The notes below the pieces were generated by a model. That model had not been told where the DNA came from. It saw only the letters and a program-made list of their open reading frames with translations, and did no database searches. The translations under genes were made by a program, and so were the position numbers. This document shows positions 1-12,400 of a stretch of DNA of 64,000 nucleotides, in pieces. Origin of the DNA: Bedellia somnulentella (taxonomy: Eukaryota > Arthropoda > Insecta > Lepidoptera > Bedelliidae); contig OY755170.1 of assembly GCA_963576735.1 (NCBI GenBank), positions 10,896,567-10,960,566 of the forward strand. The letters run 5' to 3'. Positions within the stretch are counted from its first letter, which is position 1, and the number at the start of each line of letters is the position of its first letter.

Positions 1-97
1 TGTTTTCGTAACTTGAAACCGCATCAATATTTTTTGTTTCTTAGTTAGTCTGCACTATGAACAAAAACCGTAAAACGGCACAAAAAAAACTATTTAC

Positions 98-3000
98 CTT
101 TGCTTCCCTATCGCTCTGCGTTCCCGCGTACTTCTGTTTCAACTTCTCAAGCATGGCCGGCTCTATCTTGGCGAATAATGGCTCTGGCTTGTTGATCTTG
201 TGGCCGGGAGCCAAGTACTGGATTAGCGTTGGTTTCCTGAGGAATTATGTTTTGTATCAGTAAATAGTATCTTTCCTTTATTTATTAGTAATAATTCCCA
301 CATGAAGTTCTCATGAACAAAAACATTCAAATTATGTGATAGTTAGGCGTTCTCAACATTTGAATTCTATCTGAAAAGGTAGACAAGTGGCCTTCTAAAT
401 TTGTAAAAAAAATCGCACGTAGGAATGCAAACACTACTTAAAAGTATAAAAGAAACAAAGGATAGAAGAATTTCGCACTGGAAGTCATTGACACTATAGC
501 TCAATTGGCAGAGCAACGGGGGCGTATACCTGAGGTCGCGGGTTCGGTTCCCGCCGGTGTCCAATTTTTTCTTACCTTTATTTATTACACAATGTTATGT
601 TAGCATAGCCTAGCTGGCATAAACATTTGAACATAGAAACATTCCACTATATGGGAACTCATACAATCAAATATGTAAAGAATATGTTGCCCAACTATTT
701 CTAATTTAGAACCTAGTTAGTTATATTAATAGATATGCTTGGTTATCTTTCATATGATTATTACTGAATAACCAAATCAGTACATAAATGAACCTCTTTC
801 TGAAGCAGTCCGTTAAAAATACAATAAAAATCTTACTCTGGGTTAATCCTTAGTTTGGAGATATTGACATTGAGTTGTTTGGCCAACTGCCTCCCAGTTT
901 GCGGCATGTAAGGGGTAAGCAGAGCCGCTATCAACGCCACCACATTGCAGCAAATAGTTATCACAGAACCACCTTTCTCTCTGAAAACATAAATTAAGAG
1001 TGTGAAATAGTCTGTTTAGACGATAAATAACGATTTCTAGCTATTTTCAATAATGACGGGGATGTGTAGGTAGGCCTCCCACAAGGTGGACCAACGTTTT
1101 GCTGAAAATCACGGGATGCCGATGGGTGAGGGCAGACCAGTCGTTGTGGAAATCTTTAGGGTAGGCCTATGTCCAGCAGTGGTTGTCTGTTGGCTGAATG
1201 ATGATTCAATAATATTTAATACAATGGGACACCGATTAAGCAGCCAAGGTATTGAGGTCAAATAAAGGAAAGAAAAATTTTGACATAGGCGGGAATCGAA
1301 CCCGCGACCTCGGGTACACGCCCCCGCTCTGCCAATTGAGCAACCGTACCAATGGCTGCCAGCGCAAATTTCTCCTATCCTTTGTTTCTATTTTACACGT
1401 TTAAGTAGTGTTTTATATTTATATTTTTATGTATTTATTATTTAACAAAAAAAAGATTTAAATTATTGAAGTCAGCTTTAAACTTTTGCATCATGTTAAT
1501 GTCATAACATAACGAATACGAATAATGAGTTTACATATCAAAAATCAATGTTTCCCAAAAGAATCTAAAACCTATATTTCTTTTTCATACTTAGAAATAG
1601 TTTTCAAGTTATGAACAACAAGGAATGAGCTGAATAATTTATTTGATTACTATAGGTACAGAAAAATTGAAAATTTGAATAACCAGCCATAGTATGCTTT
1701 TATTTGGCGTCCAAACATATATTATTAATAAGAGAAAATAAAAACGAATTATAAAGAAAATACAGATGAATATAATAAAATATCTAAAACATAACAAAGT
1801 TTAGTTCACTTACATATCTTTATAGCCTCCTTTGAGCAGCACCCAAGGTTGCTCGGTTTGCAAATATTGGTTGCCGTGTTTTGTGATGCTTAGTACGTTT
1901 CTCAAAGCCTCTCGCAGTTTACCCGACGACATGTTTTGGACGTATGCTGAGAATACAGTTTTTGTTGTAACATGTTGTTAAATGATAGACTGTTATGACA
2001 GTGGCCTTATAAAGATCTGTTTAATACCGATAACAATTAATATATATGTAGGTATGTATAAACTGGAGAGTAAAAAGATAAATATGGTTCGAATTAGTAA
2101 CGAACTAAATGCATTTCATAGGTCGTGTAATGTTTAATGGTGCTTTATGGATTGTTTTAGTGTAGTGCAAACCAAAAATAGCACTTTCCTATACTTTCCC
2201 GTTGGTTTGCTACCAGGTAACTAAGGGTAAACTACTATTTGAGTTATAATTGTGATTAGTATCATCATATCAACTGTAGCTTGAATAGACCATAATACTA
2301 TGGGGTCGGTTGTGGGCATGCCCTGCCTGGATCCACAATCCTTGATGTAGGAAGTTATTAACTTAACGATGTATGATACGTACCAGCTACATCCCGATTG
2401 ATGCGTCCTATCAGCTCAATATCGGCCGGGCTCAGTTCCACAGGTTTCAGCGTTGCTTCCAACACTTGGAAACAGAAACTGAGCGAACGATGACAGAAGT
2501 TGCCCAAGTTGTTCAGCAATTCCGAGTTATTTCTGTTGGAAAAATAAAATTATGTACATGACCGAATGAAATATTAAATTATGGCCTCGACAATGGCCCT
2601 AAGAAGGTCCTCACAATTTTTTTGCAGACAACACGATGGACCTACAAGTCCACGAAATGAAAAAGCGGCAGTGAAGTGTTAACTCATTTTTACTTTTATC
2701 TTTGTCTGTTTTATTATGAAGTTATTACGTGAGACTATCACCCCTTGACCAATTTTAACGACAAACGTTTTATCATCGTGTTTTTTAATAACTAATATTT
2801 TATTATTGTTATTTTTATATGTATTGTTATCATTTAAACTTGCATAGGCTCACAAAAATCAGTTTATTTTTCGAACCCACCTCAATTGACTTGTCGCTTC
2901 GCTACTTAACATATCAATAAACGTATTACACAGAGAGAGAGATATTATCAAAATTAGTGGCATAGTGATACCAGCAATAGTAGCATGAGGCTTGTGAGAG

Positions 3001-3410
3001 CTCGTATGTCACATGAAAAACTAACAGATTGGTCATACAAAATCTGTCAGTATCTCAATATAACTATTTTTGGACTTGAGCCTCTTTCGTTCCGAGAGTG
3101 CGATATATAGCAAGATGCACGCAGAACCGACGGCTGTTGGGGTTCGAAGGTTCCAACAAGTTGGACCGACGACATAGTCAAGGTCGGGGGAAGCCGATGG
3201 ATGAGGGCAGCACAGGACCGGTCGTTGTGGAGATCTTTGGGGGAGGCCTATATGTCCAGCAGTGGACGTCTATAGGCTGATGATGATGATATAGCAAGAT
3301 AATGTAAAATACCTGGTACCAAGCTCGGCCCAGCTGAACGCCGAATCAGATGACTCAGGTCTGATGCTGGCCAGGTAGAACCGCCACACGTCAGCCGGGA
3401 TGCCAGTGTC
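98..3410 (-). CDS. MARS1: MARS1 exons 17-21: anticodon-binding region, C-terminus missing
   Basis: Exons 3410-3313, 2532-2384, 1946-1814, 980-837 and 236-98. Exon 17 has [13 protein letters not shown] and the WAEL motif. Exon 18 has NNLGNFCHR, typical of the helical anticodon-binding domain. Exon 20 covers the LTPYMP segment and exon 21 has [17 protein letters not shown]. Exon 21 ends in donor GTAAAT at 97-92, so at least one more exon lies outside the window. Confidence 0.92.
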
Positions 3411-6400
3411 CTGAACAAACAGATGTTTGAGAATTGTAGTTAGTCTTTGAATAGCTATTTATATGTTTATTTAAGAAATGTTTTTACTCCCTTCCCCTAA
3501 TTTGTTGTTATGTCCAAAATTGTTTTGTTTTTTACAGGTTTTGGTGTTAGTTTAGAGTACATTTCACTTTTATTTTTTATTATCAATTTATATAACTGTA
3601 AAGAAAAAAATAATAGTTTAATGTGATGTACAAATGTTATTTTTTGTTTTATGTGTTGTATATATTTTGTGCACCGAATAAAACAATTTTTCTTTCTTTC
3701 ATTTCAAATTCTTACTATCACATTTATATTTGATTTTACATCCATGAAAACATTTTTTTCCAATCCGATAGACAGTAATGTCCATTAATGTCTATGTCTA
3801 TTAAGTATTGTTGTTTATAATTAAAATAGAAATAGTTGGAAAGTTACCTGAGCATCTGTGCCAAACACGCCGACTCCACGCGACTTGGAGAATTTCCCAT
3901 CCTCATAGTTCAAGTACTCTAAAACAACAAGATACATTTTATTAACATATGTTCTCTTTTAAATGTGTGCTGTGTAGTGTCGGCTTAGAATTTCTTTTCG
4001 GCATTTATTCCGGTGCGTTTACGTAAGAGGCGACTAACGGTATTAGAGCATTTCAAGGATTTTTGAGCGATGCGGTTGGAGACCCACCACCAACAACCTT
4101 TATTTCACCATCTTTTCCCCACATATTTCCAAAAGTGGCTGAGGAATTTCTAATTCCCTAGCTCTGGCTACCCCTCAAGGGATTTATAGCCGTGAGTATA
4201 TGTATGTACGTATGTATGTCTTTTCTATATGAACAAAAAATGCTAGCTATATTTAAGTAAGTATTTATATCTATCTTGGTTTCAAAAACTTACCAGTGGC
4301 GTATAAATGGTTGACCAACTGATAGCCTTCGTTGATCCCCAACAGAGTGGCTGGGAACATCACTGAGTGGAATGGAACGTTGTCCTTGGCCATGAATTGG
4401 TACAGCTTCACCTGATGCAAACAATACAATATGTAATATCTTTATTTTATAGGTTAATGATAGGTATGTTACTTAACTATATTGCTGGGTATTTAATTTA
4501 ATTATAACAAATTTTTTTTCTAATTTAAGTATTGCTTGTAATATTTAAAAACAAAGTAAATAGTTTCTTAGACGAATGTTTAAATGACAGAAGGTCTACT
4601 CTTCACCGTGGAGACTTCACATCGAGAATGATAATTAGCATACGTATCTATTCTCTTCTACCCATATTAAAATTTATTTCTGTCTTGCTCGCTCGCAACG
4701 AATATTCGGATTATGACATTTTGATATGTATAGAACAATATTAATATTGGCGTTTTCTAGTCGATGAAACCAACGACCACTACAGAAGTATCGTTGGATT
4801 CGTTAAATATCACCATGTATACCCACTTATCAAATATGACAAAATCAGAATTATCGTTTCGTGCGAGCGAGACAGAAATAAATGTTAAAAGAGGTTAGAA
4901 GAGATAGGGGTGCCTATTATCGTTCTCGATGTGGAGAGTAGAACTCCTGAATCCAATAATTAAAGATAATGAAAACATACATGCTGTAACAAAATGTAAT
5001 ATCACTATCACTGAATATCGAGAATACCAACTTATCGCCATAGCAAGGCAAGGATCTTTAAGTAGAACGTCTTTTCCCCTTTCATCTTCCGAAATTAACT
5101 GAGGAATAGTTTATTTGAAAGCTATGCTATGGCTACCCCTTTTATATAAAATCACAATTAACTGCTAAGTGACACACGTTTCGCGTAAAAGCACGGAATT
5201 TCTCAAAAGAAACAGAATGTCATTAATCCATGTTTATGTTCTGTCCGACCAGAAAAAATCTTACCCTTTATGTATAACAGAATAGAAGATGTATATTAAA
5301 CTCTACCAATCACATACTGACAAGTTCAAAATCAAAATCAAATCAAGATTATAATAACAATTGGTATACTCACATTTACACCCTTATCGGGCTTCCACCA
5401 TTTCTCAAACTGCCCGGTGGCAGATTGCGTGATACTCAGATATCCCATGGGTGCGTCGAACCACACGTAGAAGACCTAACGATATAAATTAATCTATAGA
5501 TTAATACGGGAATTTTAGGATCGTATGTGGCGCTCGATAGTCTCTGTCTACCGAAATGGGAACTGACGGCATGAGTATATGTAAGTATGTATTAATAAGG
5601 TAGGCGAAATCTCAGGACTTTTAAGAAAATTACTTTGTCAAAAGTGTTTAATTTCTTTTAACATTTATGGATTGTTCATTTACTGAATGAGTGCATTAAG
5701 ATTTTTTAAATTAATTGCGAATTTAAATTACCATGTCACAAACTAACATAATTTAAAATTGGTTCACATTAGGTTAGCTTATGCGTGCTGTCATATAAAT
5801 GGTAATGAGAGTTTTTAAAAATAGCCTCTCTCTGTTAAATTTTGGTAAATTTGGGCTTAGAATAGCACTTCCCTATTTTTCCCATGGATGTTCGAAAAGA
5901 CGACGAAGGGTATTCGGCCTGTTAAATAAATTTTTTGAGCGATACAGTTAAATACCCATTTCCAAAAACTTTTTTACATATATTAAACATTTACTTTACA
6001 ATATTTTCCCCACTCAACTTCCAAAACTGGCTGAGGAATTTGTTGTTCCGAAGCTCAGGCTTCCCCTTATAGGGATTTATAGACGTCAGTATGTTTAAAA
6101 GTTTACGTTAACCTCTTTTACTATCGTAAAATATATGGTCCGTGTATAACGAAACAAATCAATTTTGCTACCAATAAGCATCAAATCCCTGATTAGTAAT
6201 CAAACAAATAAAGGAAAGAAAAATTTCGAGATCGGCGGGGATTTGCTAAATATTTCATTCCTTTATTTATTAGTAATAATCCCCACATGAGGTTTTCATG
6301 AACAAAAACATTCAAATTGGTAATCAAACAATTGCATCCCAAACTATACCTTGTTAGTATACCCTTCCAAGGGCACAGGCACGCCCCATTTGAGGTCCCT

Positions 6401-9400
6401 GGTGATGGCTCTGGGATGCAGTTCTTCTTTGAGCCAAGACTGTGTGATGGCTCGAGCGCTTTGCGACCAACCTGCTTCATTCTTTGATACCCATGACTTC
6501 AGACTTGGTTGGAGCTAAACATATTTATTTTTTAGTATTTTTGTAAAATAATTTGGAGAATTCTAGGAATTGCTTTTTTTGATATGTTAGTCCAATTTGA
6601 TAGCTGTCATTTAAGAATATTTAAATTTCATATTGCGTTTTCTAACCCGCTCTCTTTGCGACCAACTTGCTTTGCTCTTTGATACCCATGACTTTAGACT
6701 TGGATGGAGTTGGAGCTAAACATACAAGTACATTAGACGCACAAAATGGAGTATTCTAGGATAGATTTATGTGTTACGAGCCCATTCTAATAGCTTTGGT
6801 TCAATTATTATATTTTTTTAATTTGCTATAGGAGTAAATCCTTTGGTCCTTATTATTCACTTGCGTAACGGAGAAGTCTTCGTCAAGACTTATATAATTT
6901 ACAATCGCTGTATAATTTTTAAGTTTATAGAACATAAAAAATACTTACACTGGATAGGTCAAGGAAGAATTGTTCACTGACACGCATGACCGGCGCGTTA
7001 CTGCAAACCTAAAAGAATGATTAAACTGATTTAGTGAATTTATATGTTTAAACATGTTATTAAATTAATGTAAATTTTGCGTTTCAGTTGCTCATTGACG
7101 ACGAGCAAAACACGGTAGCACTTTAGTATAACCTAAAGAATTGCATCCCAAAGATTGAAAAAGAAACTTTTTAAAATATTTGCTTGTACGGAGAACTATG
7201 AACTTGTGCCGTAATAATTTATACACTTAAGTATACAGCAGGATAGAAATATTTAGAAGCCATTTAGTGTATGTATAAGCATTTGCAAGTGTATTTTGTG
7301 TTTGCCGTGTAGTGCCGGCTTAGAATGTCACTACCCCTTTCTACCCATGGGTGACGTAAGAGACGACTAATAGAATGGAGGTTCTTGAAGTGGTTTTTGG
7401 GCGACGCGGTTGAAAACCTCTCACGAACGGGATTTATATGATGGCTAGAAGGGGTAGCCAGAGCTGAGGAATTTCTAATTCCCACTTTTGGAAGTTACGT
7501 GGGGATTAGATGGTGAAATAAAGGTTCTTGGTGATGGATCTCCAACCGCATTGCCCAAAAATCCTTTTAAAGCCCCAATATCGTTAGTCACCTCTTACGT
7601 AACCCACCGGAAGAAATGGGGTAGTGCTATTCTAAGCCGACACTACACAGCTATATGTATGTATCGTATATAACATAGTGTAGATCTCACCTTGCACCTC
7701 GGGTCCTTGAGTTCGACCGCGTTGATGAGTTTCCCGCACTTGTCGCACTGGTCCCCGCGAGCGTTGTCATAGAGACATCCTGGGTGGTGGCAGGTGCCTT
7801 CTACGAACCTATTCAGAAAAATACATTATAGATTCACGCTAACTTAGGTCGTTATGAACAAGGGTTTAGTATTGTAGAAGAATACAATATCAAAATCACT
7901 CTGGGATGAAGATTAGGATTTTGACAAGTGTATCCACCGTCATATTCGATTAATCCAACGATATTTCTGTAACTATCGTTGTATCGACTGAGAAGTTATG
8001 AGATTTTATTTTATTATTATATGAGTTAGCGTTGTCATCTGGCAAAACGACTTTCTTGATTTTATACCAGTCTATCCGAAAGAGTTAGATATTTCGATGC
8101 TTTGGAGGTCGCGAGAAATTGTGAGTCCCTAATACCTATATATCTGTGTGCACTAGGCCTACATGTTAAACTTTGCCCTAATACCCTATTTAGGATGGTA
8201 TCAAGCCTCGCAATGGCAACATATATGAGGTATGATGACAGCTTATAAATCATACTAATGTAAAGACAAAAACAGCTAGTCATATGAACAATATTGCCCT
8301 CAGTGTCGAGCTCAATATTTCTAATCATAGGAAAAGAACATCAAAATATTATCACACAAAAAAACGACTTGTCTTGTCTGCTAATACATCATGGGATAAT
8401 TCACTGGAGGGAATTCTACACGCCAATATCTGACTTACCTGTCGGCTAAGAACTTTTCGCATTTCACGCAGTAAAGTTGGTCGACTGACGATTTAGTTAC
8501 GAAGCCCTTTTCATTCAGTTTTAAGAACATTTTCTGTGTTATTCTGGAAAATAATATAAAATATTAAAAAACAAAAACTAACTGACAAAATTCATTAAAT
8601 TCATAAATGCTCTCAAAAGAACGTAAGCAGAATATCCGATATCCAATGGGGTATATAAAATAACTTACGTAGTCTGCTCTTCAGTGCTAGTACGTCCAAA
8701 GAAATCGAATCCAATATTGAACCATCGATAAACATCGTTGTGTATAGCGAAATATTTGTCGCAGATCTGTCGCGGTGTCAAACCTTCTTCTAGTGCCTAA
8801 AACAAGAAAATAAAACTTACTGATTCCAATGTCTAAAGTGAAGTCACTAAAACCCGAATATATTTTATCACAGCTTGAAAACTTGCATAATGAATGCAGG
8901 AATACGCAATATGAATTAAAATATTAGTGTTATGTAAAATGTTTGCATTCGAAATAAACAATCTTTTGCTTGTCCACATTATCGCGTTAAGGCGATAAGT
9001 CCGCCTTTGTGTACATATACTGTTGTACCTATTCTGTAATATACTGTTTGTGTGTTGTTTTGTATGCAATAAAGTGTCTAAATAAATAAGTAAAAATCAT
9101 TAATTACCTTTGTTTCTGTGGCAGTGCCGTACTCGTCAGTGCCGCACACAAACAACGTATTGTATCCGCACATGCGACAATATCTGAAATAAACAAATGA
9201 ATTAAAAAAGGGTACTTTCTTTATTCATATCCAATATTGAAATCTTTATTGTTAATATGAAATGAAACGTTTCTTTTACACAATGATACGATACATCATA
9301 CAAAGAATACACAATACATATACATTGACAACTGTCAGTACATTTTTAAACATTATAGGAGATGGCCCCTACACAAGGGAATCCTATATCTCAGAGTAGT

Positions 9401-12400
9401 AGAAGTAGATTAAACTATATGATTAAGTAAAGTTAACTTGATAAAAAGGTCAATAAATATTTATTCAATATGAAATATACTTTACCTGGCAAATATATCA
9501 GCAGATAGGACACAGCCAATGATGTTACCCAAATGCGGTATATTGTTCACATATGGCAATGCTGATGTGATTAGTATGTTCTTGCGATTCTTCATTGGTA
9601 ACCTAAAATCAGATATAACCACTTGAAAACGCATACAAGCCAAAGCTTTAAATATAGATCAAATATTTTTTTTCAAAACTTAGATGATTCAATTTCGATG
9701 TATTTGAAGACATTGCGTAATTTACCGTCTTAGGCTGCCTGTCCATTTAAGCGGAGCGATGCGGCGGAGCGGAGAAACGGACAAATATTAGCCAATAGTA
9801 TTGCACAAAAAGGACACTCTGTGCCCTGTCCACTGCGGAGCGGAATTTTTGTGCAATACTATTGGCTAATGTTTGTCCGTTTCTCCGCTCCGCCGCATCG
9901 CTCCGCTTAAATGGACAGGCAGCCTTAGACTTAGTACTATCTTTACTAAGTGTTGTACTAGAAAAAAAAAATACGAGGCTTTTCATTGTGTAACGTGAAG
10001 TTAAAAATCTATCACTAAAAATACTTTATTTCGCCATCTGTGGAATAGTTCTTATCGAAACTCTAGCTCCCTACTTCTAAGAATAGCAGTGAGTATGTAG
10101 TTACTTAAGTACTTCAAGAAATGATGATGGGTATTAATACTTACACAATTTTCTCCTCCTTATATTCTTTAGGCAGTTGAGTATGCGCTTTCAACCAACA
10201 TTCCTTAGCCAGCTCGATCTCCTCCTTGGAGAGACGCTGGAGGACTGGGTCACTACTACTCTCTTGAGTCCTAAGAAACAACCGGGAAATTAATATTAAC
10301 TTATTTTTATTATAGCGACATGATAGTCCAGTGGGTAGAACACCCGCCCGAAAACAGAAGGGCGTGAGTTCCAATCCTGGGACGGGCCTACACCAATTTG
10401 TCTTTTCTAAAGTCATATGTGTGGTTAATTTATCATGGTTGCTAACGGTGAGGGAAAACATCGTGAGGAAACCCACATGGCTGAGTTGTACTTAGTCATG
10501 TGACAGTGTATTCGTACAAAACGGCGATAGGCCTGCCCCCTATCACGTGAGTACACTGTCTAAGCAAAACGTGGGTACCTTCTCTGGAAACTAGATGGCG
10601 CTTGCCATGTGAGTTCAGGAGTATTGGTACCTCTGCCAACCCCTTCGGGGATAAACGGTGTGAACGTTTTTTTATTATAGCAATGTACCCCACTCCAGCT
10701 ACTCAATAAAGCTTTATGACTGTACAGGTTATTAATATATAGCTTGTTTCTGCGGAATAATACAGTTTTTTTAATAGTATAAGTATTTTTCAATGGTTAT
10801 ATAGAATACGAAATTTGTCTTGCCAACTCTATAGTAGGGGAGGCGAAGCGAGGATTTTTGAAGTAACTCGAGCATATCAGATTTTATAGGGAGAATCCTT
10901 GTAGCCTTTAATGCACGTCTACCGAGTATGAACCCTTCATATAGCGGGGTATGCTGAGGGGAAACCGTCAGATTAATAAAAAAAACAATCCTCCGAAAAA
11001 CTAGAGCGCGTCAGATTAAGTAAAGGTAGATTAATTACATTTAGAAGAGTATATATCTGGATAATCTGACGATTTGGGCGTGACTATAAGAAATTATATG
11101 GTGAAGAATCTTCAAGCGCGTGATGCCGGTGACAGCAATGTTCCCGCGATGGTGTTTTGGCGTAATATTTGTGCAGGCGTTAAGTCTGAACATTGTTGTT
11201 AAATTTTCTTTAAAATAGCCAGAATAACGATTTCCCTTACACTTATCATCAGATCCATATATAATGGTTATCAGAAATATAAATCGCATTTGTACTGTTA
11301 ATGGCTGAGGCGCCCGAGTATTTCTCTACAACTATTTTATTTTACATAAACATAAACGTTCACGCCGTTTATCCCCGAAGGGGTTGGCAGAGGTACCAAT
11401 ACTTCTGAACTCACATGGCAGCGCCATCTAGTGTCCAGAGAAGGTACCCACGTTTTGCTTGGACTGTGTACTCACGTGATAGGGGGCAGGCCTATCGCCG
11501 TTTTGTACGAATACACTGTCACATGACTAAGTACAACTCAGCCATGTGGGTTTCCTCACGATGTTTTCCCTCACCGTTAACAACCATGATAAATTAACCA
11601 CACATATGACTTTAAAAAAGACAAATTGGTGTAGGCCCGACCCAGGATTGGAACTCACGCCCTTCTGTTTTCGGGCGGGTGTTCTACCCATTGGACTATC
11701 ATGTTGTTTTTTATTTTACATTTTTATAAATGTTTACACGCTCTCTCCCCCACTAAAATAAAAACTTGTTATATACTTTTTTTATTTTGGAAATTAAACT
11801 ATCAAATCCAATAGGTTTCTATGATGCTCGAGCAATGGCAAATTTAGCATCCAGGCCCGGAGGCTACTACTAGATGAAGCTATCTTACATGGTACTCAAG
11901 TTAGAGCTTGGGAATATATCTTATATTTTTCATACATTAACAGGATATTGACAATGCTAAGTTAATATTTGATAGCAAATTTAGAATGAAATACCGACTT
12001 ACCCAGAAATCATTGTGACAGGAGGTTCTCCTGAACGTGAAATGCCACTGAAAACTTTTTTAACTGATCCACCCCAAACTTTAAGTGCTTTCTGGAATAA
12101 TAAAGAGCATTTTATTTTTTAAGCAACCTCATTATTTGTTATTAACTCAGATCTGAGAGCATTTTAAGCTTAAAATAATGTGTTTTTTATGAATTGAGCA
12201 TAAAGCAAGTAAATGTTTAAATAGCAAAGATGTTAAAAATCAATTGATTATATTCATTGTATGCTTCAGAGGAAGAGGATAAAGCACTAAATAGATGACC
12301 GTTTTTGCAGAATTACAGTTCTTATTGAAATACTCGTGTAAAAACATATATGTATACAATACCTTTACGGATGCCAAACCTTCCACCTCTTTAAACCATC

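Noticed and set aside
490..563. A tRNA gene (minus-strand twin at 1282-1351)
   Set aside because: Good A/B boxes and T arm, but the anticodon arm is about three bases short and unpaired, and both flanks are repeated at the other copy. Treated as SINE heads.
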